From CAZUZS01 sp964624795 (lineage in GTDB: Bacteria; Calditrichota; Calditrichia; RBG-13-44-9), in the NCBI GenBank assembly GCA_964624795.1, contig CAZUZS010000003.1, positions 62,001 through 126,000 on the forward strand: 64,000 bases of DNA. Reading direction: 5' to 3'. The first letter of the stretch is position 1. Each line of letters starts with the position of its first letter. Made by a program: the position numbers and the translations under genes. Below the pieces are notes generated by a model. The model saw only the letters and a program-made list of their open reading frames with translations. It made no database searches and was not told where the DNA came from. This document shows positions 16,822 to 25,427 of the stretch, one piece after another.

Positions 16822-17220
16822 TTATTCTACAAAAACTGCCGAATCGATATTGGTAAACACATTTTCTTTCATCGATTCATTATCCATTGCGGTTACCACG
16901 GTCCGGTTATCGAGATTGACAATGAAAGCGACATTTTGCATCAGGATCAGCGAATCGTGAGCACCTTTATTTTGCGCTTTGTTCATGGCATCCGCTAATT
17001 TCATGATATTGTCGCCTGTCATCTCGATCTGACGGCTCTGCAATCGGTTCTGTGCATGCGCAGAAAATTTGACCTTCTGCTCTTCCGCAACTTTGTCCAG
17101 AAGTATCTTCCGGAATCCGGATTCTTCTTCGGACGGCATAACAGGTTTTCTCGATGGCATGCCCTCCAGACCACCGATAGGTATAAACGGGGGTTTCATT
17201 CCATCGATTTTACCGGGCAT
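16822..17220 (-). CDS. TIGR02530-type flagellar operon protein
   Basis: 132 aa from ATG 17218-17220 (AGGAGG eight bases upstream). After a Pro/Gly-rich leader it shows FSAHAQNRLQSRQIEM and ILMQNVAFIVNLDNRTVVTAMD, the pattern of the conserved flagellar operon protein TIGR02530 found between flgD and flgE in Gram-positive and other fla operons. Its biochemical role is not known to me; the position next to hook genes points to hook assembly. Confidence 0.8.
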   Translation of the reverse strand: MPGKIDGMKPPFIPIGGLEGMPSRKPVMPSEEESGFRKILLDKVAEEQKVKFSAHAQNRLQSRQIEMTGDNIMKLADAMNKAQNKGAHDSLILMQNVAFIVNLDNRTVVTAMDNESMKENVFTNIDSAVFVE

Positions 17221-17256
17221 TTTCATCACCTCCTTTCAAACTGTTTTAATTTTTCG

Positions 17257-17937
17257 CTAATTATTCGAAATTTCGTAAACATCGGACATCTGTACTGCCA
17301 AATCACCAATCATAAGCACCGCGCTGCCAGTATCGTAGCGCACCCCGGATATCGTACCAAACACAAAGGTTTGGCTCGAAACGGTCTGACCCTCGGCATC
17401 AGTGGCAGTTACCCGGAAATGGTAATTGCCTTGCGACATATCAACTCCCGCATTATCCTTCCCATCCCACAGGACAGATTGTTCACCTTCCTCCAGGTTG
17501 TTAAGATTAATGGTACGCCGTACCTGGTCATTTTCATCCAGAATTTCCACCTTGATATTCTTAGCGTCGACGCTCAGGTCGAAGTGCAATTGCGATTCGC
17601 CATTCTCGCCCAGGTAAATCTGATCGCCATAAGCTTTTACATCATGTCCGATCACCGTTGCTGCCATCGTATTGTTGATGGATGTTGTGAGCAGGTAGTT
17701 CGCATTGAGATTTTGCTGAAGCGAGTCGTTTATGTTCTGCAACTGCTCCAGACTGCTGAATTGCGCCAATTGAGCTGAGAATTCCGTTCCGTCGGTTGGG
17801 TTCAACGGGTCCTGGTAATGAAGCTGAGTAACCAGCAGTTTCAGGAAATCATCCTTCCCCAAAGCGCTCGAAGACTGTGTCTGCGTTGTACCGTATCCTA
17901 ATCCCTGGACCGACGTCCCTGTATCGATCACGCTCAT
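17257..17937 (-). CDS. flgD: Flagellar hook capping protein FlgD
   Basis: 226 aa. N-terminal LGKDDFLKLLVTQLHYQDPLNPTD and FSAQLAQFSSLEQLQNIN are the FlgD signature; the C-terminal part holds an Ig-like FlgD domain (about 110-190, SVLWDGKDNAGVDMSQGNY). FlgD caps the growing hook and is discarded when it is complete. AGGAGG lies eight bases before ATG. It directly follows fliK. Confidence 0.93.
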   Translation of the reverse strand: MSVIDTGTSVQGLGYGTTQTQSSSALGKDDFLKLLVTQLHYQDPLNPTDGTEFSAQLAQFSSLEQLQNINDSLQQNLNANYLLTTSINNTMAATVIGHDVKAYGDQIYLGENGESQLHFDLSVDAKNIKVEILDENDQVRRTINLNNLEEGEQSVLWDGKDNAGVDMSQGNYHFRVTATDAEGQTVSSQTFVFGTISGVRYDTGSAVLMIGDLAVQMSDVYEISNN

Positions 17938-17953
17938 CCTTGATCACCTCCTT

Positions 17954-20900
17954 TCATGCTATATATTCGAATGTACTGTTTGTATACATTAGGTTTTTTT
18001 GCATTTTTTCATCCGGTTTGTCACCTGTTTCCATCGCCGCCCCACCATCCAGAGCACCTGCTGTTCCCAGGTTGTTGCCAGCCGCCGGGCCGCGTTCTTT
18101 ACCGCCGCCCGATCCATTGTTCAACAGATCAAACTCGAGATGATCCAGGTTGATATGCATTTCCTGCAACCTGTGAGTCAAATCCTGCGAATGCCGGTGC
18201 AACAGTTGTTGAATCTCCGGCGAACTGACTTCCACTTTCCCGCTCAGGCGGTCGTCCTTCATCTTGAGCCGGATTCTCACCAGGCCCAGGTGCTCGGGAC
18301 GCAATTGAAGCGTTATTTCCCGGCTGTTATTTTTCACCGCCATTTGAAATTGCCTTACCAATGAAGAGATCAATTCGGCCGGATTTGGAGTTTGCGCGGT
18401 TGTTGTAGCTCCCGATGCCGCTTTTGCACCGATAAATACCGGGTCTTTCCCGGTAGCGGTTATCGCACCAAGCCGGTTCCCAAAATTTTCGCCTGAACTG
18501 CTACTGTCCGAATACCGTTCTATATGGTTTGTGGTTCTATCATACTCAGGAGTTGCATCCTGTCCCTGCTGCATTCCCTGCTCCTGCTGACCTGCCTGTG
18601 AAGGAGCGCTGTGCGCGTTTTCTTTTGAAACCTGCAAATTTTGTCGTGGAGCTGCGCCCGCTTCATTCTTTGCAGGCATCATCTGATCGGTTTTCCACAT
18701 CTCGCCGGCTTCCCGAACCGCATTCTGCAAATTCATACTGTTAGAAGCATGGGAAGCGCCGGAGGTCTTGGTATGTTTCGGCTGATCCGGTTTGTGCTCG
18801 TACTGCATATCGGATTCTTGCGCGCCGTTTACGGTGGCCTTTTGCTGAACTTCCCAGGTCTTATTCGCAACAATTTCGGCGTTCGCAAAGCCGGGCATCG
18901 CACTATTTAGTTTTGATCCCAAACCGGGGGCCATTTCTGTTTTGCTAAATGTCGTCCTCTGCGGAGCGTTAGTTGTTGAATCCGCAGTTCCTCTTTCCTC
19001 ATTTTGCGATGGGGTTTGAGACTGCGGGACATCCTCAGGTCCAGCTTCCATATAAGTTTGTGTAGCGACAGATCGCCCGGAAGACGGCGTAAATGGACTC
19101 TGTCTCTGATTCGATAAAAGGTACCGAATTATATCCCGATCCCCGAAAACGGACTTCCAGGTCTGCGGTTTGCCCAACTCTCCGGTTTCCGGGGTTGAAC
19201 TGATCTGCGTCGACTCCGGCTGTTCCGGCATATTTTCGCCGCGGACCTTCGCTGAAGCAGGTATCTCAGCGGGTTTCCCGTCAGGTGCTGCTAATCCACT
19301 CTGTGCCTTTTCGGAAAAATGATTTAAGATTGTGTTTTGATTTTCCGGGAAAGTCACAGATGCCTGGTGTAGATCGAATTGTCCGGCTTCCTGACCAGTT
19401 GCAACCTGAAAGTACCCCGGCATTTTCCACTGTGCCGCGCCTTCCGGGACAGGTGGATTCGGACCAGATTTGCTGCCAGATGGATAACTCAAAACAGGAT
19501 TTTCTTCCCAAAGAGGGTTTTCCAACTGCGATACCACTGGAAATTTTCCAATCATCGAGTTGACCTGGTCTGTCGCCAGATTCCCGGCAATGGATTTACC
19601 AACATAGGGCAGGGTATTAAAAAATTGAGAATTCCCGGGCCCGCCGTCCAGAGCGCTGGTTTGTGTGGGCATCTGAAATACAGCAGAATCCCCGTCCTTC
19701 ATCATCGAAAGAATTGAGTTTACAGGACCGTTTGAGGATTCTGAAATCGCCGGTGGGTATTCATTGCTGCCAAGAATCAAAATCATTTTCGATGGCAGGT
19801 TAGAAGTAGTTGGTGCCGAATGATCGGTCGACATTTGAGGGGATCTTGATACATTGCCGACCGAATCCGGGGAAAAATCTGGAGAGGGTGATGTTCGTGC
19901 AATTAGCGCCTGCACTGATGTGGCTGAGTCCCGGAAAACCGGCGTATTCCCGGGTTCGGGCACCGGTTGCAAACCAGAGAGTGTTGATATCAAATTCTGG
20001 TTTGCAGCCGGTCCTTCACCACGGTACACTTGGGTTTCGCCGGGAAACCCCGATGTATCTCCACTCCCCAAGAGATTTTTTAAAACATGATTATTTATGG
20101 TAGTCGCAGAATGCAAATCCGATGCATCCGGACTTGAAGATGCGGGAATTCCGGTCTCCAATGCATTCTGGCTGATTGCTTGTGATAAACCGCTTCTCCC
20201 CATTGTGTAGGCAGATTTCGGATAACTTACCTGGTTTGTCGTAAGGGAAGGATTTGCAGGCCGCGTAACCGGCAAATCCTGCAGTGGATTAGTTGCAGAT
20301 ATTTCAGGAGTGATCACCCGACCAGTAAACCCCGCTGCGGATTTTTGAACATTTGCCGCTGGGTTGTTCCCGCCTTCTTTTTCCAAGGTGTTCTTGGACG
20401 TGGCTGTCTCCGGCAATTGCGAATTCACATTTGTCATTGCAGCAGACTTCGTTGCCGGTACTTCGGTTGCAGAAGTTTGGAGTACCGTTTCATTCCGGGT
20501 CTGCGGAGAAGGAGGATGATTTTCGGTTTGAGACGAAACCGGATCAGATTGCGTCTCACTTAGTTGTCCGGGAGCTATTGTCGTCTGTTGCCCCGAGTTG
20601 AGCACAAGGCTGCACACCTGCTGGCCGGCAGGTGTCTCTAAGATTAACATTATCTGCGAAGGAAAAACTGCTGCTTCCGGTTTATCCCCGGTAGCAGTCT
20701 GCCGATTAGAATTTTTCGTGTAGTTTGGAGTTTCCCCCTCCGGAATTTCAATCCGCACACGGAATTCTGTCTGCGTAGAAGACGTTTGGCCGAAGACATT
20801 ACCGGCAGGCTCCGCCAGGCTTGCGTCATTTCCGGCATTTCCCAATAATTCTATATGATAGGATTGAAGGAGTAATTTTTCTTCAGTTGGCGTCGCAACC

Positions 20901-21226
20901 AGGATATTCTGCAGCAGTTTGTCCGGCACGGAATTCCCTGCAGATTGCCGATTTTGCGCTGGTCCGCTGATGATTTCACCCAATTGCCGGAGAAACTTCG
21001 GAGAAAGAAAGATGCCCGCCGGAGCCTTCGCGTTGGCCTGGGGACCAGCCGATTCAACTTTCCCTGTCGAAAGCTGACTTAGCAGATCCCGAAATTGAGA
21101 TTGGGAGATACCACCGCCGGTGCTGTTTTGCGAGGAAATCCCGGAGAGTTTTAATCCTGTTCCTGGCAATAAAACTGCCGGGTTGTTTAATCCCGCGCCA
21201 ACATTTTGTGATAAAAATGTGAACAT
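17954..21226 (-). CDS. fliK: Flagellar hook-length control protein FliK, very long
   Basis: 1090 aa from the ATG at 21226 (GTG 21235 is the alternative), against about 400 in Salmonella. The first roughly 900 residues are low-complexity Ser/Thr/Pro/Gln/Asn-rich and show no fold; the C-terminal Flg_hook domain is clear at about 945-1040 (REITLQLRPEHLGLVRIRLK, then GKVEVSSPEIQQLLHRH). FliK is secreted during hook growth, acts as a length ruler and tells FlhB to change substrates. Its place between the YlxF-like gene and flgD is conserved. The unusual length is discussed among the findings. Confidence 0.9.
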   Translation of the reverse strand: MFTFLSQNVGAGLNNPAVLLPGTGLKLSGISSQNSTGGGISQSQFRDLLSQLSTGKVESAGPQANAKAPAGIFLSPKFLRQLGEIISGPAQNRQSAGNSVPDKLLQNILVATPTEEKLLLQSYHIELLGNAGNDASLAEPAGNVFGQTSSTQTEFRVRIEIPEGETPNYTKNSNRQTATGDKPEAAVFPSQIMLILETPAGQQVCSLVLNSGQQTTIAPGQLSETQSDPVSSQTENHPPSPQTRNETVLQTSATEVPATKSAAMTNVNSQLPETATSKNTLEKEGGNNPAANVQKSAAGFTGRVITPEISATNPLQDLPVTRPANPSLTTNQVSYPKSAYTMGRSGLSQAISQNALETGIPASSSPDASDLHSATTINNHVLKNLLGSGDTSGFPGETQVYRGEGPAANQNLISTLSGLQPVPEPGNTPVFRDSATSVQALIARTSPSPDFSPDSVGNVSRSPQMSTDHSAPTTSNLPSKMILILGSNEYPPAISESSNGPVNSILSMMKDGDSAVFQMPTQTSALDGGPGNSQFFNTLPYVGKSIAGNLATDQVNSMIGKFPVVSQLENPLWEENPVLSYPSGSKSGPNPPVPEGAAQWKMPGYFQVATGQEAGQFDLHQASVTFPENQNTILNHFSEKAQSGLAAPDGKPAEIPASAKVRGENMPEQPESTQISSTPETGELGKPQTWKSVFGDRDIIRYLLSNQRQSPFTPSSGRSVATQTYMEAGPEDVPQSQTPSQNEERGTADSTTNAPQRTTFSKTEMAPGLGSKLNSAMPGFANAEIVANKTWEVQQKATVNGAQESDMQYEHKPDQPKHTKTSGASHASNSMNLQNAVREAGEMWKTDQMMPAKNEAGAAPRQNLQVSKENAHSAPSQAGQQEQGMQQGQDATPEYDRTTNHIERYSDSSSSGENFGNRLGAITATGKDPVFIGAKAASGATTTAQTPNPAELISSLVRQFQMAVKNNSREITLQLRPEHLGLVRIRLKMKDDRLSGKVEVSSPEIQQLLHRHSQDLTHRLQEMHINLDHLEFDLLNNGSGGGKERGPAAGNNLGTAGALDGGAAMETGDKPDEKMQKNLMYTNSTFEYIA

Positions 21227-21266
21227 CCTGTCCACCGTTTTTGTTCATCCTGAACATTAATTACAT

Positions 21267-21290
21267 TTCATATTGTCGGATCAATATGAA
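21267..21290 (-). other. Hairpin between the ylxF-like gene and fliK
   Basis: A perfect 9-bp inverted repeat, TTCATATTG and CAATATGAA separated by ATCCGA, sits about 40 nt upstream of the fliK start codon. There is no T-run. It could be an RNA processing or stability hairpin, or a protein-binding palindrome. Confidence 0.4.
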
Positions 21291-21295
21291 AGAAC

Positions 21296-21868
21296 TTAAT
21301 TTAAACCCGCAAGTTTTTGGCTGATGGTTACCGCTTTTCCGGGTTCCATGGCCGCCAGAATTTTGGCTGCCTGCCGCTGTTTCATGGAGGCAATTATTGC
21401 CACGACCTCATCGGTTCTCAATCCGGACAGAATAGTGGCAGCCTCTTCGGCGCCCATATTCTCATAGATTTTAGCGACCTTCTTGGCATTGGCAAGCTCC
21501 GATGTTGCATTTTTGGCCGGTACCTCATTCTCCGACGCCTTTAATTTCTCTTCAAGCTCTCTCTTTTCCGTTTCAGCCCTGGAAAGTGCCATTTTAAGAC
21601 TGTCCAGTTTTTTCTGCTCCGCTATTGCGCTCTCATTATTTGCCGCAGCGGCGGAATCTATGGTTCCGGATGCCAGGGAATCCCCATTGGTTTCCCGCGA
21701 GGAATCGGCAACTGCTTGGGTTGAATCCGAAACCGCAGCAACCGAAGGATTTCCGGAATCGGTTGCATTCGGCGTTAAGAAACCGACGACCAGTGTCATA
21801 ACCACCAAAATGACGATAAAACTTATTGAGAAAAAGATAATCAGTTTCAGGAGCATTCCTTTATTCAT
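21296..21868 (-). CDS. MotE/YlxF-like flagellar protein (MgtE N-terminal fold)
   Basis: 190 aa: one N-terminal transmembrane helix (about 8-30), a Ser/Ala-rich periplasmic linker, a coiled coil (about 80-112) and a C-terminal MgtE_N-like helical repeat (VAKIYENMGAEEAATILSGL, ASMKQRQAAKILAAMEP). This is the layout of MotE in rhizobia and YlxF in Bacillus, and YlxF lies in the same slot between fliJ and fliK. MotE acts as a chaperone for the stator partner MotC; the role here is inferred only from family and position. Confidence 0.8.
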   Translation of the reverse strand: MNKGMLLKLIIFFSISFIVILVVMTLVVGFLTPNATDSGNPSVAAVSDSTQAVADSSRETNGDSLASGTIDSAAAANNESAIAEQKKLDSLKMALSRAETEKRELEEKLKASENEVPAKNATSELANAKKVAKIYENMGAEEAATILSGLRTDEVVAIIASMKQRQAAKILAAMEPGKAVTISQKLAGLN

Positions 21869-21880
21869 CGCATCTGTTCC

Positions 21881-22324
21881 TTAACCATTCAAATTCTGGC
21901 GGTTCCCGTTGACCGCGACTTCATCCAGAAAAATCTGTTCTTCTTTCGCCATACGACTGTTAAAATCGGCATAATGTTTATCTTTTAGTTTTGACAAGAC
22001 CTTGTGATCCCGTTGTTTTTCCACAAGTCGCTGCCGGATTTCGGCAGCCTGATTTTCAATTCGCAGCAGATTGTCTTTTTGATCTTCCACATCATCCAGG
22101 AGTTGGTAGAAATAGCCATATTTGCGCTTCAAACCGGAAGCCGACTCCGTTTCGGAATTCTCCAGTTCCTGTGCATATTCACTGACACCGGTTTGAATTT
22201 CATGAAGCATTTTCTCTGCTTTGGCATGTTCATTTTGTGTGAATGCAAGGTCCCGCTGGGTCTTTTTCATCACCATTTCCTTGACGTCCAGGACTTTTTG
22301 CAAACGATAGTGAAATTTCTTCAT
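21881..22324 (-). CDS. fliJ: Flagellar export protein FliJ
   Basis: 147 aa, almost wholly alpha-helical coiled coil, opening FHYRLQKVLDVKEMVMKKTQ, the FliJ/YscO family start. FliJ inserts into the FliI hexamer like the gamma subunit of F1 and links the ATPase to FlhA. It lies between fliI and the ylxF-like gene, the usual order. Confidence 0.88.
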   Translation of the reverse strand: MKKFHYRLQKVLDVKEMVMKKTQRDLAFTQNEHAKAEKMLHEIQTGVSEYAQELENSETESASGLKRKYGYFYQLLDDVEDQKDNLLRIENQAAEIRQRLVEKQRDHKVLSKLKDKHYADFNSRMAKEEQIFLDEVAVNGNRQNLNG

Positions 22325-22383
22325 CCCTGTTCATCCATGAATTTGTCGAATCTTCCTTAACTCAACATATTTTTATCATCGGA

Positions 22384-23703
22384 TTAATCGCTTAACAGAT
22401 TAACCAACTGTTTAATACTCTGGACGAGATCGGTTTTCTCTTCGACATCTTGCCTGAGAAATCCGTTTACAGCATTTATTTTCTTGATGGCATAGTCGAC
22501 CTTGGGATTGCTGCCTTTTACGTAGGCGCCAATATTTATCAGATCTTCGGCCTCTTTGTATGTTGCCAGGGTGTCCAGCAGGCGCGAGATGTATCGGCGA
22601 TGCTCCTGCTCGGTAACATCATTCAACACCCTGCTGATGCTCTCCAGCACATCGATTGCCGGGTAGTGACCGGCAGATGCCAGGCGCCGGGAAAGCACGA
22701 TATGCCCGTCCAGGATAGCCCGGGCGGCGTCAGCAATCGGTTCATTCATATCGTCGCCTTCCACCAAAACGGTGTAGAGACCGGTTATGGAACCGCGGGA
22801 ACCGCATCCTGCCCGTTCCAGTAACTGCGGCAAAAAGGCGAAGACCGACGGCGTGTAACCCTTGGTAGTTGGCGGTTCTCCGATGGTAAGACCCACTTCG
22901 CGCAACGCCATCGCCACGCGTGTCAGGGAGTCCATCATAAGCATCACATTCAGACCTTTATCGCGGAAATATTCGGCGATAGTGGTTGCCACAAGAGACG
23001 CTTTCAGCCGGATCAGCGCCGGGCGGTCGCTGGTAGCCACAACTACCACCGATCTTGCCAGTCCTGCTTCTCCAAGATCCTTCTCGATAAAATCGCGGAC
23101 TTCCCTGCCGCGCTCGCCAACCAGGCCGATTACATTAACATCCGCATTTGTATTGCGGGCAATCATTCCCAGCAGCGTGCTTTTTCCAACTCCGCTTCCG
23201 GCAAAAATACCGACCCGCTGTCCTTTCCCAAATGTGGACAATGAATCGATAGCGCGAATTCCGGTTTCAACGGGCACCTGAATTCGCTGGCGACAAAGCG
23301 GATCGGGCGGAGATGCGTAAACCGAACGCAGAGTTCCGCCAGGCAACGGGCCTAAATTGTCCATCGGATTTCCCAACCCGTCCAGGATGCGCCCCAATAG
23401 TGCATCGCCAACCGAAATGCTGAGCTGTTCGCCTCTTGCCACAATGTCGCTGCCGGGCGAAATTCCCCTCATTTCCCCTAACGCCATGGAAAGCACTTTC
23501 TCTCCGCGGAAACCCACCACTTCCGCCAGATGACTTGATTCATCTCCCGGCGGATTAATCTCACAGATATCCCCAATCGCAGAGCGAGGTCCCAGCGACT
23601 CTATCAATAAACCGACCACCTCGGTAACCCGGCCATGAATCTTAAGCGGGTCAACATAATCCAGGCGGTCAATCAGGTATTCTATTTTCTGCGACAGGTT
23701 CAT
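22384..23703 (-). CDS. fliI: Flagellum-specific ATPase FliI
   Basis: 439 aa F1-beta-like ATPase. Walker A GSGVGKST is at residues 169-176, Walker B is LNVMLMMDSLTR, and YPAIDVLESISRVL is the C-terminal FliI/YscN signature. It powers unfolding and delivery of export substrates at the base of the flagellar export apparatus. It overlaps fliH by 35 nt. Confidence 0.97.
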   Translation of the reverse strand: MNLSQKIEYLIDRLDYVDPLKIHGRVTEVVGLLIESLGPRSAIGDICEINPPGDESSHLAEVVGFRGEKVLSMALGEMRGISPGSDIVARGEQLSISVGDALLGRILDGLGNPMDNLGPLPGGTLRSVYASPPDPLCRQRIQVPVETGIRAIDSLSTFGKGQRVGIFAGSGVGKSTLLGMIARNTNADVNVIGLVGERGREVRDFIEKDLGEAGLARSVVVVATSDRPALIRLKASLVATTIAEYFRDKGLNVMLMMDSLTRVAMALREVGLTIGEPPTTKGYTPSVFAFLPQLLERAGCGSRGSITGLYTVLVEGDDMNEPIADAARAILDGHIVLSRRLASAGHYPAIDVLESISRVLNDVTEQEHRRYISRLLDTLATYKEAEDLINIGAYVKGSNPKVDYAIKKINAVNGFLRQDVEEKTDLVQSIKQLVNLLSD

Positions 23704-24397
23704 TTATTTCTTCCTTGCTGCGGAGGATCTCGAAGCTTTTCCGCAGCTCCAATACCAGTTTTGCCAACTGCGTTTCCAGTCGCGCATCAATTTTACCATT
23801 CTCGGTACCAACCACGCATCCCCCGCGCGATATCCTGGGATCGCCTTTGATTATGATTTTTTCGATGTTCGGCGATGAGCTTTCCAAAACAGATTTTAGA
23901 TCGGGGAATTCACTCAAATCCTGCGGATTTAAAAATATCTCCACAACCGATTCGCTGGTGAGGATCTCAATTATGGATTTCATGGAATGGCGGATGACGC
24001 CCGGGACAAATTCAGGTATCTCGTGCACAATTTTTTCGGCAATTTTCAGCGACAATTCGACAAGCGCAGATTCATTTTGCGAAAAATAGATTTTTCGCTC
24101 CCGGTCGAATTTCTCAATAGCGCCGGCCAGGCTTTCAATCTTTTCCCTGAATTCGGCCTCGACCTGCTGCGTCGCTTCTATTTTGCCTTCTTCGAATCCC
24201 TTATTGTAATGTTCCTGATATTGCTCTTCCAATTCGGCCCGGGACACCCGAACGAAATCTTTCTGGCCTTTTTTGCGCATTTCGCATGAACTACCATCGT
24301 AGCCAGCGTAACTAATTCCATCTTCATCGGTTGGCAGAACAATAACTTTTTTTATAGGCTGCCTGAGTTTTATAATCCGGTTAGACGATGACGTCAT
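23669..24397 (-). CDS. fliH: Flagellar export regulator FliH
   Basis: 242 aa from the ATG at 24397 (GGAAGGGG upstream), giving a 17-nt overlap with fliG; a longer frame to 24460 would add 21 residues inside fliG. The helical middle (EEQYQEHYNKGFEEGKIEAT) and C-terminal V-ATPase-E-like domain (LVELSLKIAEKIVHE, GDPRISRGGCVVGTENGKID) identify FliH. It binds FliI as a dimer and anchors it to the C-ring through FliN. Confidence 0.9.
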   Translation of the reverse strand: MTSSSNRIIKLRQPIKKVIVLPTDEDGISYAGYDGSSCEMRKKGQKDFVRVSRAELEEQYQEHYNKGFEEGKIEATQQVEAEFREKIESLAGAIEKFDRERKIYFSQNESALVELSLKIAEKIVHEIPEFVPGVIRHSMKSIIEILTSESVVEIFLNPQDLSEFPDLKSVLESSSPNIEKIIIKGDPRISRGGCVVGTENGKIDARLETQLAKLVLELRKSFEILRSKEEINEPVAENRIPD

Positions 24398-25421
24398 CCT
24401 CTTTACCCCTTCCCGAAACAAAAATTTCACCATCGTCTTCCAATTGCTTGATGATTTCAATAATGCGCCGCTGCGCTTCTTCCACTTCTTTCAAGCGTAC
24501 CGGACCGAGGAATTCCAGGTCTTCTTTCAACAACTGGCCGGCACGCTCCGACATGTTTTTCATGATCTTGGTCTTTACGCTTTCGTCAGCCGCTTTGAGA
24601 GCAAGCGACAGATCCTTCTTGTCCACCTGTTTGAGGATTTTCTGAATTCCGCGATCATCGATCATCACAATGTCTTCAAAGACAAACATCAGACCCTTAA
24701 TCTGGGAAGCCAATTCCGGATCGAATTCTTCGATATGCGTCAGGATTGCCCGTTCTGTGTTTTTATTCGCCTTGTTCAGGATTTCCGCCAATGCCCTGGT
24801 GCCGCCGGTTTTGCTCATGTCCTCCGAAATAACTGCCTCGGCCAGCGAATCCACAACCTCTTCTATGTCACGAAGCAGATGCGGGGAAATTTTGCCGAGG
24901 GTCGCAATTCGGTAGGCCACATCGGCCCGCAGCTCCTCCGGGAATTCCGCCAGGACATCGGCGGTCTGGTCCGGCGTTAAATGGGACAGGATCAGCGCAA
25001 TTGTCTGGGGATGTTCTTTGATCAGGAAATTAACGAGCTGGCTCGAATCTGCCTTTTTAAGCGTATTAAATCCGCGCACTTGCGTCGCGGCTTTAATTTT
25101 GTCGATCAATTCCCGAGCCTCAGTCAAGCCAAACGCTTTCTCCAGCACGGTCTGGGCAAACTCAATCCCGCCTTTGGCTACATATTCCCTGGCACGAATC
25201 AGCTTATAAAATTCCTGGTGAACCTCTTTTATGGCGCCGGAGCGTACCGACTCCATTTGGGCAATCTCAACGCTCAATTTTTCAATTTCTTTTGCCGGAA
25301 GTTGTTTGAAGATCTCCGCCGCGATATCATGCTCCATAGAAATCAGCAGGATGGCGGCTTTCTCTCGACCGGAAAGTGCTTCGGGCTTGGCAACTTCGCT
25401 GGTAGCGGGAATTTCATTCAT
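24381..25421 (-). CDS. fliG: Flagellar motor switch protein FliG
   Basis: 346 aa. Shows the N-terminal FliF-binding domain (LSGREKAAILLISMEHDIAA), the middle-domain EHPQ motif in LIKEHPQTIALILSHL, and the C-terminal charged torque domain (MFVFEDIVMIDDRGIQKILK). FliG couples the rotor to MotA. Six bases separate it from fliF. Confidence 0.97.
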   Translation of the reverse strand: MNEIPATSEVAKPEALSGREKAAILLISMEHDIAAEIFKQLPAKEIEKLSVEIAQMESVRSGAIKEVHQEFYKLIRAREYVAKGGIEFAQTVLEKAFGLTEARELIDKIKAATQVRGFNTLKKADSSQLVNFLIKEHPQTIALILSHLTPDQTADVLAEFPEELRADVAYRIATLGKISPHLLRDIEEVVDSLAEAVISEDMSKTGGTRALAEILNKANKNTERAILTHIEEFDPELASQIKGLMFVFEDIVMIDDRGIQKILKQVDKKDLSLALKAADESVKTKIMKNMSERAGQLLKEDLEFLGPVRLKEVEEAQRRIIEIIKQLEDDGEIFVSGRGKEDDVIV

Positions 25422-25427
25422 GCTCTA

